This document shows positions 1-8,811 of a DNA stretch of 64,000 nucleotides, piece by piece. The position numbers and the translations under genes were made by a program. Each line of letters opens with the position of its first letter. Within the stretch, counting starts at the first letter, position 1. Under the pieces are notes generated by a model. The model was not told the origin of the DNA. It was given only the letters and a program-made list of their open reading frames with translations, and did no database searches. Source of the DNA: Alphaproteobacteria bacterium (lineage in GTDB: Bacteria > Pseudomonadota > Alphaproteobacteria > Bin65); the NCBI GenBank assembly GCA_022819985.1, contig JAJEGH010000024.1:1-64000 (forward strand), given 5' to 3'.

Positions 1-376
1 CGAGATCGCGGGTCGAGGGCGACAGCACCTCGCAGACCCAGTCCGGCGCCAGCGAAAAGAAGGCGGCGTCGGGAAACTCCGGCATCCGTTCGCGCCGCCA
101 GCCGGCGACGTCCGGCACCAGGATGTCCTCGCCGAGATGCAGCTCGGGCTCGTCGATGATCCACCACCCGCCCGGGCCGCCCCGTCCCCTCTGAAAAGGA
201 CTGCCGAGTTCCATGCCGAGCGCTGACGACGCTGCTGCATGCGGTGGGGCCGGCCGCGGATGGGTATGAAGCGTCCCGTCGACGACTTCAGCGACCATAT
301 GCATCGGCGCGTCCAGCACGTCCTGGTAGGTCGCGCGGCGTGCGGGTCGTTTGAGGGCGGCCTGGGCTCGGGCCAT
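1..376 (-). CDS. Uma2 family (DUF820) putative endonuclease, 3' end outside window
   Basis: The frame opens at an ATG at 376 and runs off the left edge, leaving about 125 visible residues. The visible part has the Uma2 pattern: an early EVVDGTLH segment, then GWWIIDEPELHLGED, then ILVPDVAGWRRERMP and WVCEVLSPSTRDL. These carry the acidic and VxxPD positions of this PD-(D/E)xK-like fold. Uma2 proteins are common, often multicopy, and have no firmly settled physiological role; nuclease activity is inferred from the fold. A 12-base direct repeat lies just upstream of the start. The family call is secure, the function is not. Confidence 0.8.
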   Translation of the reverse strand, partial: MARAQAALKRPARRATYQDVLDAPMHMVAEVVDGTLHTHPRPAPPHAAASSALGMELGSPFQRGRGGPGGWWIIDEPELHLGEDILVPDVAGWRRERMPEFPDAAFFSLAPDWVCEVLSPSTRDL

Positions 377-400
377 GCCGGAAGTCTCCCGTTAGCGGGG

Positions 401-427
401 GCCGACTATACCGCCGCCGACTATACC
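401..427. repeat. Two 12-base direct repeats upstream of the Uma2 gene
   Basis: GCCGACTATACC occurs at 401-412 and again at 416-427, separated by GCC. The repeats lie 25 bases upstream of the Uma2 start codon. Read on the minus strand each contains TATAGT, which could serve as a -10 element, but no convincing -35 was seen. Confidence 0.4.
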
Positions 428-477
428 ATGGCGAGGTCAGGCGCAGTAGGGCAGCGCAGGCGCCGGCGCTGCGCCGG

Positions 478-1446
478 TCAGTCCGCAGGCTCCGGCCGGC
501 CGTTGAGCACCCCGCTCATCTCGATGACCTCGGCCATGGCGGCTTCCTGGCGCGGGGCCATCAGGTGGACGCCGCGGACGCCGGGAACTTCCAGCAACTG
601 CCGGATCAGTTCGGCGCAGATTTTCTTGCCCTCGGCGCGCTCGTCGTCGGCGCTTTCCAGCCGTTTCAGGATCGGCTCCGGTATTGAGACGCCCCACAGA
701 TTCTCGTCCATCCAGCGGGCCTGGCGCAGCGAAGCCAGCGGGCCGATGCCGACCAGGAAGGCCAGCTTCTCCGTGATGCCGAAATCGGCCAGCCGCCCGA
801 AATAGGCTTTCGCCGTCTCCAGGTCGAAACAGTACTGGGTCTGGGCGAAGTCGGCGCCGGCCTCGATCTTGGCGCGGAGGCTCTTCGGTTCCCAGTCCGG
901 CTTCGGCACCATCGGCGCGTCGGCGCAGCCGATGAACAGTTTCGGCGGCGGCTTGATTTCGCGGCCGGTATTCAGCAACCCCTCGTCGCGCATCTTGCGG
1001 GCCAGCCGAATCAGGCCGGCCGAATCGAGATCGAAGACCGGCGTGGCCCCTGGCTCCTCGCCCTTCTTCGGGTCGTCGCCGGTCAGGCACAGGATGTTGG
1101 GAACGCCGAGTGCGCCGGCGCCCAGGATATCCCCCTGCAGGGCGATCAGGTTGCGGTCGCGCACGGTGAATTGCAGCACCGGCTGGATGCCCTGCCGCAT
1201 CATGGCGCCGGCCAGAACCAGGCTGGAAACATGCGCTTTCGCCGTCGCGCCGTCGGTGACGTTGACGGCGTCGGCGACGCCGCGCAGCGGCGCGACCCGC
1301 TCGAGCAGGGGCGCCAGGTCCGTCGTCGCGGTCGGCGAGGTCTCGCAGGTCACGGCGAAGCCGCCGGCCGCCAGCACCCGTTCCAGATTGCCGCCGGATT
1401 TCAACCCGCCCGCCATTGCCGCATCGTTCATTGCCATTTCCGTCAT
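478..1446 (-). CDS. metF: Methylenetetrahydrofolate reductase
   Basis: 322 residues. MetF reduces 5,10-methylene-THF to 5-methyl-THF in the cytoplasm with FAD and NAD(P)H, supplying methyl groups for methionine synthesis. The N-terminal strand FAVTCETSP holds the Glu (about residue 35) at the catalytic position of the family. The TIM-barrel segments DAVNVTDGA, LQFTVRDRN, CLTGDDPKKG and FAQTQYCFD are in family order. The frame stays open upstream to 1581, but the extension is Arg/Pro-rich and unlike the family, so the ATG at 1446 was chosen. It is divergent from the next gene with about 120 bases between. No SAM riboswitch is apparent there. A non-canonical MTHFR of a one-carbon catabolic pathway is an alternative. 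Confidence 0.88.
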   Translation of the reverse strand: MTEMAMNDAAMAGGLKSGGNLERVLAAGGFAVTCETSPTATTDLAPLLERVAPLRGVADAVNVTDGATAKAHVSSLVLAGAMMRQGIQPVLQFTVRDRNLIALQGDILGAGALGVPNILCLTGDDPKKGEEPGATPVFDLDSAGLIRLARKMRDEGLLNTGREIKPPPKLFIGCADAPMVPKPDWEPKSLRAKIEAGADFAQTQYCFDLETAKAYFGRLADFGITEKLAFLVGIGPLASLRQARWMDENLWGVSIPEPILKRLESADDERAEGKKICAELIRQLLEVPGVRGVHLMAPRQEAAMAEVIEMSGVLNGRPEPAD

Positions 1447-1565
1447 GCCTGCGTCCCGCCGCCTGCGGCCCGGCCACCCTTGCCGCCGCCCGCGGTTATC
1501 GGCCATACAGCAGGTTGCCCTGCGACGGCAATCCGGCAGGGTCGATGGCAAGCGGCGAGGCGGAT

Positions 1566-2756
1566 ATGGCGCAGGCGGCAAAGGTGGCGGTAACGGCCGA
1601 ACCCGAGGTGGATCCCGGCGCCGAACCCGGGGGCGCGAAACATGCCTTCCGCTTCTTCGACAACCGCGAAAAATACCTGATGTTCGTCACGACCTGCTCG
1701 GAGAAGTGGGAAGTGGCGCAGCGGATCGGCCGGGAAATCCCGTTCCTGAAGCCGACTCCGCCGGCGCTCACCCTGTTCGATGCCGGCGTCGGCGACGGCA
1801 CGGTGCTGACCCGGGTGATGCGCAACCTGCACCGGCAGTTCCCGGCCGTGCCCTTCTGCGTCGTCGGCAAGGAGATCAGTCTGGAAGACGTGCGCCTGAC
1901 GCTGGAAAAGCTGCCGGACCGCTTTCAGGAGCATCCGCAGCTCGTCGTCGTCATCACCAATCTCTATTATGCCGAATCGCCCTGGCTGCGGGTCAACCGG
2001 CCGGAGACCAAGCTGCCGCTGAAGCGCTGGGATATTGCGCTGGAGGGCAGTACGGCGCACGAATTCGACGAACAGGTGCGCAGCCTGGGGCCGATCCTGG
2101 CCGAAGGCTGGCAGACCAGGACCAGCGAGAAAACCGGCAACCCGCTCTATGTCCAGCCGTCGATCCTGGTGCTCTACCGCAAGGACCGGGCCTTCCCCCT
2201 CGAAAACGTGATCCCGCCCGAGGGCGGCGCGCCGTCCGGTTACGACCTCATCATCGCCTCGCAGCCCTATCGCGCGCGGCTCAGCGCCGAAATCAAGGTC
2301 CGCAACGTCCTTGGTCCGCTGGCCCGCGCCCTGTCGCCGGGCGGGCGGATGATCGTCATCCAGTCGACCGGCAACGATCCGGGCATGGAACTGATCAACG
2401 CTGTTTGGGAAGAGGAGTTCCCCTTCGCCACGCCACGCCGCGACCTGATCGCGGGAATGAAAGCCGCGCTGGACAGCAGCCATAACGATCTGAACTACGA
2501 CGCGCTGGCCGACGACGATTCGCTGTTCCGGTACGAACTGCACGCCCTGCCCGACGAGATCGGCGAGAGCATCGGCACCTCGACACTGCTGGCGGCCTGG
2601 AACGCGGCCACCTATGTCGCCCAGATCGAGGACGACCGCATGGTCGATGTGCTGCGCGACGGCGACTATCTGGAGATCGCCCGCGACGTGCTGAAACGCC
2701 ATGGCGGCCTGTGGTTCGAGGATGAGAGTTTTCTGGTGACCCGGGGATTTGCCTGA
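1566..2756 (+). CDS. Class I SAM-dependent methyltransferase-like protein, function unknown
   Basis: 396 residues from the ATG at 1566, which has a GAGG six bases upstream; an in-frame ATG at 1545 is possible. Residues 70-81 read LFDAGVGDGTVL, a good SAM-binding motif I. A later block, LARALSPGGRMIVIQSTG, resembles the post-motif region of class I methyltransferases. The N-terminal block around residues 25-50 (KHAFRFFDNREKYLMFVTT) and the C-terminal third match no domain I can name. The gene is followed 30 bases later by an ornithine-cyclodeaminase-family gene on the same strand, so co-transcription with the following small-molecule enzymes is likely. The substrate is unknown. Confidence 0.7.
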   Translation: MAQAAKVAVTAEPEVDPGAEPGGAKHAFRFFDNREKYLMFVTTCSEKWEVAQRIGREIPFLKPTPPALTLFDAGVGDGTVLTRVMRNLHRQFPAVPFCVVGKEISLEDVRLTLEKLPDRFQEHPQLVVVITNLYYAESPWLRVNRPETKLPLKRWDIALEGSTAHEFDEQVRSLGPILAEGWQTRTSEKTGNPLYVQPSILVLYRKDRAFPLENVIPPEGGAPSGYDLIIASQPYRARLSAEIKVRNVLGPLARALSPGGRMIVIQSTGNDPGMELINAVWEEEFPFATPRRDLIAGMKAALDSSHNDLNYDALADDDSLFRYELHALPDEIGESIGTSTLLAAWNAATYVAQIEDDRMVDVLRDGDYLEIARDVLKRHGGLWFEDESFLVTRGFA

Positions 2757-2786
2757 GGCCGGACCCCTTGAGCGCGGGATGCTGCC

Positions 2787-3728
2787 ATGAGCCTCGACCG
2801 CCTGCCCTTCATCGGCGAAGCCGAAATTGCAGCGGCCCTGCGCTGGCCGGATCTGATCGACGCCATCGAGACGGCGATGATCGCCTTTTCGGCGGGGCAG
2901 GTCGTGCAACCGGTACGCCAGATGAATCCGGTGCCGGGAAAGGACGCGATCATGGCGGCGATGCCGGCAATCGGCGCCGGAAGCGACGGGGCCATGGGGG
3001 TGAAGGTCGTCACCCTGTTCCACGGCAACGCCGGCACCGGCGTGCCGACCCACCAGGCCGTCATCCTGCTGTTCGACAGGGCGGACGGTTCGCCGCTCGC
3101 GGTGCTGGACGGCCGACTGATCACCGAAATGCGCACCGCGGCCGGGACGGCGGCCATCGCGCGCAAGCTGACATCCGACGATCCGAAGACCGTTGCGATT
3201 CTGGGCAACGGCGTGCAGGCGCGCGCCCATGCCGCCGCGCTCCGGTCGGTCCGGGACATCGCCGAACTGCGGCTGTGGGCGCGCAACCCGGCGCACGGCC
3301 GGCCGGTCGCCGGGGAACTGGGCGCGATCTTCCATGCCGACGCGGCGGAGGCCGTGCGCGACGCCGACATCGTTGTCTGCGCGACCTCCGCCACGGAACC
3401 CGTCCTCAGGGGCCGCTGGGTCCGGGGCGGCGCGCTGGTCGTCTCGGTCGGCTGGAACGGCGCCGACGGCCGGGAACTGGACGATGCCGCGATGGCAAAC
3501 ACGGTGCTGGTCGAATCCCGCGACGCGGCGCGCGACCAGGCCGGCGATGTCCGCCGCTCGGGCTGCGAAATCTTCGCCGAGGTCGGAGAGGTCTATGCCG
3601 GCACGGCGGCGGTGCCCGGCGGCGCGACGGTCGTTTACGACTCGGTCGGCATCGCGATCCAGGACATTGCGGCGGCCAGGCTGGCCTACGACCGGGTTGC
3701 AGCGGGTCCACCGGAACATCGCGCATGA
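2787..3728 (+). CDS. Ornithine cyclodeaminase / mu-crystallin family protein
   Basis: 313 residues, the normal family length. Members are NAD(P)-dependent enzymes that deaminate-cyclise amino acids or reduce cyclic imines. Seen here: MGVKVVTLF with the substrate-binding Lys near residue 73, ITEMRTAAGTA with the conserved Arg, the Rossmann motif VAILGNGVQARAH around 133-145, and a C-terminal TVVYDSVGIAIQD block. The catalytic-loop region reads NGADGRELD rather than the loop of true ornithine cyclodeaminases, so specificity for ornithine should not be assumed. The stop overlaps the next start as ATGA, indicating tight translational coupling with the acyl-CoA ligase. Confidence 0.88.
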   Translation: MSLDRLPFIGEAEIAAALRWPDLIDAIETAMIAFSAGQVVQPVRQMNPVPGKDAIMAAMPAIGAGSDGAMGVKVVTLFHGNAGTGVPTHQAVILLFDRADGSPLAVLDGRLITEMRTAAGTAAIARKLTSDDPKTVAILGNGVQARAHAAALRSVRDIAELRLWARNPAHGRPVAGELGAIFHADAAEAVRDADIVVCATSATEPVLRGRWVRGGALVVSVGWNGADGRELDDAAMANTVLVESRDAARDQAGDVRRSGCEIFAEVGEVYAGTAAVPGGATVVYDSVGIAIQDIAAARLAYDRVAAGPPEHRA

Positions 3729-5314
3729 GCATCCCGCCCCTCACCCTTGGACAGGTCCTGAGCGCGCAGGCGCGCCTGCAGCCGGACAAAGTGGCCGCCC
3801 GCGACCTCGAGCGGGCGATGACCTACCGGCAGTGGAACGCGCGCGCCTGCCGCCTGGCGAACGCGCTGGGCGGGCTCGGCCTCGCGCAGGGCGACCGGGT
3901 GGCGGTCCTCGCCTACAACCGCGTCGAATGGGCGGAGATTTACGCGGCCGCCGCCAAATCCGGTCTGGTCGCCGTTCCCATCAACTTCCGCCTGACCGGC
4001 CCGGAGGTGCGCTATATCGTCGAAGACTGCGGCGCCGCGGCGCTGATCGTCGAAGATGCGCTGATCCCGGTTGCCGAGAGCATTCGCGAGACGACCGCCC
4101 TGCCGGCAGACCGCTTCATCGCGGTCGACCGGGCCGCCGGTTCCGCAGGATGGCGCGACTACGAGGACCTGCTCGGCACCGGCGCCGACAGCGAGCCCGA
4201 TGCCACCGTCCTGCCCGACGATCCCTGGTGCATCATGTACACCTCGGGCACGACGGGGAATCCCAAGGGCGCGATCCGCGGCCATCGCGGCATGGCGATG
4301 CTGGCCTTGATGACGCAGGTCGAAATGGGCCTGCATCGCGCCGACGACGCGCTCCTCGTCATGCCGATGTGCCACGCCAACTCGCTCAACTTCTTCACCA
4401 CCTTTGCCTTTTGCGGCGGCACGATCACAATTTTCTCGAGAAAGAGCTTCGATCCCGCGCTGTGCCTGCGCACCTTCGCCGGGACCGGGGCCACCTTCAC
4501 CTCGCTGGTGCCGACCCACTACACGATGATGCTCGATGTTCCCGAATCGGAACGCGCCGCCGGAGGCTTCGACCGTATCGAGAAGCTGCTGGTCTCCTCC
4601 GCCCCGGCGCGCGTCGATACCAAGCGCGCGGTCATGGAAATGTTCCCGAACTCTGGCTTCTTCGAGCTTTACGGTTCGACGGAGGCCGGATGGGTCACCA
4701 TGCTCCAACCGCACGAGCAGTTCGACAAGATCGGCACGGTGGGCCGCGAGGTGGTCGGATCGGCGCCGATCAGGCTGCTCGACGACGCCGGCCGCGAGGT
4801 CCCGGACGGCGAGCCCGGCGAACTCTTTTCCTGCGGCCCCTACGCGTTCGACGGATACTGGAACCTGCCCGACAAGACCGAAGAGGCGTTCCGCGGCGAC
4901 TATCTCACGGTCGGGGACGTCGCGTTGCGCGACGCGGACGGCTTCATCCGGATTCTCGACCGCAAGAAGAACATGATCGTAACCGGCGGCGAGAATGTCT
5001 ACCCGACCGAGGTCGAAACCGTTCTGGCGCGCCATCCGGCGGTTCGCGACGTGGCGGTGGTCGGCCGCCCCGACCCGAAATGGGGGGAATGCGTCCAGGC
5101 CGCCGTCGTGCGCCATCGCGGACACGACATTGACGAAGCCGAACTGGTCGCCTGGGCGAAGGGCCGCCTCGCCGGCTACAAGCGGCCGCGCGAGATCGTG
5201 TTCCTGGCCCAGGACGAGATGCCGCGTAACGCAACAGGAAAAATCCTGCACCGGACGCTGCGCGAATTGCTCGCCGCACGGTCCGCGCCGCCGCCTGACG
5301 GGCGGGTTGCCTGA
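3725..5314 (+). CDS. AMP-dependent acyl-CoA synthetase/ligase
   Basis: 529 residues. The class I adenylate-forming enzyme activates a carboxylic acid with ATP and joins it to CoA. Motifs in order: [13 protein letters not shown] (about 171-183, P-loop), YGSTEAGW (about 316), the hinge region [16 protein letters not shown] (about 407-422) and the C-terminal [10 protein letters not shown] with the adenylation Lys near 506. The start overlaps the upstream stop by four bases (ATGA). Upstream in-frame codons are shadow of the previous gene. Length and motifs resemble medium-chain or crotonobetaine-type ligases; substrate cannot be read from sequence. The following TPP enzyme may act on its product. 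Confidence 0.9.
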   Translation: MSIPPLTLGQVLSAQARLQPDKVAARDLERAMTYRQWNARACRLANALGGLGLAQGDRVAVLAYNRVEWAEIYAAAAKSGLVAVPINFRLTGPEVRYIVEDCGAAALIVEDALIPVAESIRETTALPADRFIAVDRAAGSAGWRDYEDLLGTGADSEPDATVLPDDPWCIMYTSGTTGNPKGAIRGHRGMAMLALMTQVEMGLHRADDALLVMPMCHANSLNFFTTFAFCGGTITIFSRKSFDPALCLRTFAGTGATFTSLVPTHYTMMLDVPESERAAGGFDRIEKLLVSSAPARVDTKRAVMEMFPNSGFFELYGSTEAGWVTMLQPHEQFDKIGTVGREVVGSAPIRLLDDAGREVPDGEPGELFSCGPYAFDGYWNLPDKTEEAFRGDYLTVGDVALRDADGFIRILDRKKNMIVTGGENVYPTEVETVLARHPAVRDVAVVGRPDPKWGECVQAAVVRHRGHDIDEAELVAWAKGRLAGYKRPREIVFLAQDEMPRNATGKILHRTLRELLAARSAPPPDGRVA

Positions 5315-5348
5315 ACCTGCCCGCGGAAACAGCAAACGGGGAGCGCCG

Positions 5349-7103
5349 ATGACCACCGATGCGACCGCCGGCCACGAACGCCGGGACTCCAACCGCGACG
5401 AGACCAGCGTCGCCGCCTGGATCGCGCGCGTCCTGCAAGCGCGCGGTGTGGATCGCGTCTTCGGGCTGCAGGGCGGGCATATTCAGCCGATCTGGGATCG
5501 CCTCGCGCAGGCCGGCATCCGCATCGTCGACGTGCGCGACGAGCGTGCTGCGGTGCACATGGCCCACGCCCACGCCGAACTCACCGGAAGCCTCGGTGTC
5601 GCCATGGCGACGGCCGGTCCGGGCGTCACCAATACGGTCACGGCGGTCGCCAACGCCGCGCTCGCCCGCGTACCGGTGCTGTTGATCGGGGGCGCCACGC
5701 CGCGCCCGCAGGCCAACATGGGTCCGCTCCAGGACATCCCGCACACCGACATCATGCGCCCGATAACCCGCACCGCGCGCACAGCGCAGGTCGTCGAACA
5801 GGCCGTGCGGGAACTGGACGAAGCCATCGCACGCGCGACCGGGGATATGGGCGAGCCCGGCCCCGCCTATATCGAGTTTCCGACCGACCTGCTGCGCCGG
5901 CCCCTGGCCTCGAACCTGGTGCTCGACGACTGGATCGAACCGGCGCCGCCGCGCCGGCTGCCGCCGGAACCGGCCCGCGTCGCCGAAGCCGTGGCCGCCA
6001 TCCGAGGCGCGCGCCGGCCGCTGGTCATCGCCGGCCGCGGCGCGCGCGGCGCGGGCGCGGCATTGCTGCGCTTCCTCGATGCGGCCGACGCCCTCTATCT
6101 CGATACGCAGGAAAGCCGCGGCCTCGTTCCGGCGGAGCATCCGTCCGCCGTCGGTTCGGTGCGCGCGGCTGCGATGGCCGGGGCGGACCTCGTGATCACT
6201 TTGGGGCGCAAGCTCGACTACCAGCTCGCCTTCGGGTCTCCGGCGGTGTTCCCCGAGGCGCGGTTTGTCCGGATCGCCGACAATGCCGGCGAGCTGATCG
6301 ACAACCGCCGCGGCGCACCGGAAATGCTTGCCGATGTCGGGCTCGCGCTCGATGCCGTTACCGGGGCGCTGGGCAACGACGCCGGCGCGCGCGATGCCGG
6401 GTGGCTCGATGGGCTGCGGAGCAAGCACCGCGAACGCGTTGCCCGCGGGTCCGGGTCGCCGTCGCCGGCGCGCTGCGCCGACGGCAAGATCCACCCGATG
6501 GCGATCTTCGACGCGATCCGCGAAACTGCCGATCCGGACTATATCGGCATCGCCGACGGCGGCGACCTGCTGAGCTTTGCGCGCATCGGCCTCGACTCGC
6601 GCACCTATCTCGACGCCGGCATTTTCGGCTGCCTCGGGGTCGGCGTGCCGTTCGCGGTCGCCGCGGCGCTGGCCTTTCCCGGCAGGCAGGTCATTTCCGT
6701 CAATGGCGACGGCGCCTTCGGCCTCAACGCGATGGAGATCGATACCGCCGTGCGCCACGGCGCGAAGGCCGTCTTCATCGTCTCGAACAACGCCGCCTGG
6801 AACATCGAGCGCCACGACCAGGATCTCAACTACGGCGGCCGCATCGTCGGGACGCTGCTCGAACACTGCGACTACGCCGCGATGGGCCGCGCGCTCGGCG
6901 CCCACGGCGAGCGGGTCGAGGATCCGGCCGACCTGCCCGGCGCCGTCGCCCGCGCTCTCGAGCGGGCGCCCGCCGTCATCGACGTCGTGACTTCGCAGGA
7001 AGCCGTGTCCTCCGACTCGCGAAAGGGGCTCGGCTTCGTGCCCGAATATCAGGCTCTGACGGTGTGGGACGAGGCGGAGCGTAGACGACGTGGCGAAGGG
7101 TGA
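5349..7103 (+). CDS. Thiamine pyrophosphate enzyme, acetolactate synthase / 2-hydroxyacyl-CoA lyase-like
   Basis: 584 residues with the three-domain layout of POX/ILVB-type TPP enzymes. The N-terminal PYR domain contains [14 protein letters not shown], the catalytic Glu in [19 protein letters not shown], and [15 protein letters not shown]. The middle domain holds [17 protein letters not shown]. The C-terminal PP domain has [15 protein letters not shown] (GDG near residue 452) followed by [22 protein letters not shown], the Mg/TPP motif. The ATG at 5349 is 34 bases after the ligase stop. The pairing with an acyl-CoA ligase fits oxalyl-CoA decarboxylase or 2-hydroxyacyl-CoA lyase-like chemistry, but benzoylformate decarboxylase or acetolactate synthase relatives remain possible. 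Confidence 0.85.
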   Translation: MTTDATAGHERRDSNRDETSVAAWIARVLQARGVDRVFGLQGGHIQPIWDRLAQAGIRIVDVRDERAAVHMAHAHAELTGSLGVAMATAGPGVTNTVTAVANAALARVPVLLIGGATPRPQANMGPLQDIPHTDIMRPITRTARTAQVVEQAVRELDEAIARATGDMGEPGPAYIEFPTDLLRRPLASNLVLDDWIEPAPPRRLPPEPARVAEAVAAIRGARRPLVIAGRGARGAGAALLRFLDAADALYLDTQESRGLVPAEHPSAVGSVRAAAMAGADLVITLGRKLDYQLAFGSPAVFPEARFVRIADNAGELIDNRRGAPEMLADVGLALDAVTGALGNDAGARDAGWLDGLRSKHRERVARGSGSPSPARCADGKIHPMAIFDAIRETADPDYIGIADGGDLLSFARIGLDSRTYLDAGIFGCLGVGVPFAVAAALAFPGRQVISVNGDGAFGLNAMEIDTAVRHGAKAVFIVSNNAAWNIERHDQDLNYGGRIVGTLLEHCDYAAMGRALGAHGERVEDPADLPGAVARALERAPAVIDVVTSQEAVSSDSRKGLGFVPEYQALTVWDEAERRRRGEG

Positions 7104-7189
7104 AGCGCCCCTGACGCGGCGCTGACGCGCCTGCCCCGCCTTCTCCAATAAATTCAACAAATTATGCCATCCCGGACAGCCGCAGGCCG

Positions 7190-7245
7190 ATCCGGAGACC
7201 AGAGCCGCGGGCGAAAGCCGTGCCGGGCGACTCTGGTCCCCGGAT
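7190..7245. terminator. 15-base inverted repeat between convergent genes
   Basis: ATCCGGAGACCAGAG (7190-7204) and CTCTGGTCCCCGGAT (7231-7245) pair at 14 of 15 positions around a 26-base loop. It sits in the 245-base gap between the rightward TPP enzyme and the leftward livF, where a bidirectional terminator would be expected. There is no clear T-run on either side, so a dispersed palindromic repeat is an equally good reading. Confidence 0.4.
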
Positions 7246-7348
7246 TTCCGCTCCGCTCCATCCGGGGCGGCACGGCACGACTTTCGGGAAGTGAAAGGCC
7301 GGGCGGCAGGGGTGGCGCGCCCGATGGATTCGGACGGGGCGCGCCGTC

Positions 7349-8050
7349 CTACACGCCCAGGTAGCGGTGCTGCAAATCCTCGGCGGCGCGCAGTTCGGCG
7401 CTGTCGCCGGTCCAGACGACCTTGCCCTTCTCGATGATGTAGTGGCGGTCGGCCAGGCGGGTCAGTGCCTCGACATTCTTGTCGACCAGCAGGATCGATT
7501 CGCCGTGCGCCTTCAGCATGTCGAGGGTGCGCCAGATATCCTGGCGGATCAGCGGCGCCAGCCCTTCCGTCGCCTCGTCCAGGATCAGCAGCCTGGGGTT
7601 GGTCATCAGCGCCCGGCTGATCGCCACCATCTGCTGCTCGCCGCCGGACAGCTGGTTGCCCATGTTGCGGCGGCGCTCGGCGACGGCCGGAAACAGGTCG
7701 TAGATCTTTTCCAGCGTCCAGGGATCGTCGCTGCCGTGGCGGTTCTCGTGGGTCGAGATCAGGTTCTCCTCGACCGTGAGATTGGGGAAGACCTGGCGGC
7801 CTTCCGGCACCAGGCCGAGCCCGGCGCGCGCCACCTGGTAGGGCAGGCGGTTGCGGATGTTCTCGCCGTCGAACGCGATATTGCCGTGCCGCGCCGGGGT
7901 CAGGCCCATGATCGAGCGGATCGTGGTCGTCTTGCCCATGCCGTTGCGGCCGAGCAGGGTGACGACCTCGCCGTCGTTCACCGAGAGGTCCATGCCGAAC
8001 AGGACCTGGCTCTGGCCGTAGAAGGTTTCGACGCTTTCGAGGGTCAACAT
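7349..8050 (-). CDS. livF: Branched-chain amino acid type ABC transporter ATPase LivF
   Basis: 233 residues, the usual LivF length. Walker A is LLGRNGMGKTTT, the signature is LSGGEQQM, and Walker B is RLLILDEATEGLAP. The LivF-specific stretch GLGLVPEGRQVFPNLTVEEN is present. It is the last gene of the leftward set livH-livM-livG-livF; 14 bases separate it from livG. It would drive uptake of branched-chain amino acids or a related hydrophilic compound (urea and aromatic-acid versions exist). Confidence 0.92.
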   Translation of the reverse strand: MLTLESVETFYGQSQVLFGMDLSVNDGEVVTLLGRNGMGKTTTIRSIMGLTPARHGNIAFDGENIRNRLPYQVARAGLGLVPEGRQVFPNLTVEENLISTHENRHGSDDPWTLEKIYDLFPAVAERRRNMGNQLSGGEQQMVAISRALMTNPRLLILDEATEGLAPLIRQDIWRTLDMLKAHGESILLVDKNVEALTRLADRHYIIEKGKVVWTGDSAELRAAEDLQHRYLGV

Positions 8051-8064
8051 CGCGCCGCGCGCCC

Positions 8065-8811
8065 TCAGTCTTCGCCGAGATAGGCGGCGCGGACTTCGTC
8101 GTTGCCGCGGATCTCGTCGGGCGCGCCGGTCGCGATGGCTTCGCCGTAGACCAGTACGGTGATCCGGTCGGCGAGCGCGAAGACGGCGTCCATATCGTGC
8201 TCGATCAACAGGATCGTGTGGTCTCCGGCAAAGCTGCGCAGCAGGTCCACCATGCGCGCCGATTCCTCGGCACCCATGCCGGCCATCGGCTCGTCGAGCA
8301 GCAGCATGGACGGCCCGGTGGCGATCGCCATGGCGATTTCCAACTGGCGCTGCTCGCCGTGGGACAGGTCGGCCGCCAGCGTGTCGGCCCGGTCGGCGAG
8401 GCCGACGGTCTCGAGCGCCCGGCGTGCCGGATCGCGCAGTGTCGGATCGGTCTGCGCCGGTTTCCAGAACCTGAAGGAGTTGCCGGCATGGGCCTGGACG
8501 GCGAGCGCGACATTGTCCTCGGCGGTGAAGTCCAGAAAGATGCTGGTCACCTGGAACGACCGGGCGAGGCCGAGCATCGAAATCTTGTGCGCCGGCAGGC
8601 CGGCGATGTCGTGGCCGTTGAAGATTATCTCGCCGCTGTCCGGCGTGAGCGCGCCGCTCAGCTGGGCGATCAGGGTCGTCTTGCCGGCGCCGTTCGGCCC
8701 GATGATGGCGTGAACCTCGCCGCGCTCGACGCCCAGATTGACGTTCCGGGTCGCGTGGACCTGGCCGAAGCTCTTGGACAGGTTGCGGACTTCCAAATGG
8801 AGGTCAGCCAT
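8065..8811 (-). CDS. livG: Branched-chain amino acid type ABC transporter ATPase LivG
   Basis: 248 residues. Walker A IIGPNGAGKTTL, signature LSHGEQRQLEIAMAIA, Walker B MLLLDEPMAGMGAEE and the H-loop ILLIEHDMDAVFALAD are all intact. The His/Gly substitution in the signature (LSHGEQ) is common in LivG. The 5' end overlaps the 3' end of livM by eight bases, showing translational coupling. With LivF it forms the heterodimeric motor of the importer. Confidence 0.92.
   Translation of the reverse strand: MADLHLEVRNLSKSFGQVHATRNVNLGVERGEVHAIIGPNGAGKTTLIAQLSGALTPDSGEIIFNGHDIAGLPAHKISMLGLARSFQVTSIFLDFTAEDNVALAVQAHAGNSFRFWKPAQTDPTLRDPARRALETVGLADRADTLAADLSHGEQRQLEIAMAIATGPSMLLLDEPMAGMGAEESARMVDLLRSFAGDHTILLIEHDMDAVFALADRITVLVYGEAIATGAPDEIRGNDEVRAAYLGED

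Noticed and set aside
1447..1565. Possible SAM riboswitch between metF and the next gene
   Set aside because: The gap is too short and shows none of the conserved SAM-I or SAM-II core bases I could recognise.
1443..3719. Very long minus-strand frame opposite the methyltransferase and OCD genes
   Set aside because: It is antisense to two genes with clear motifs, is rich in Arg and Asp/Gly as expected of a GC-rich shadow frame, and matches no family.
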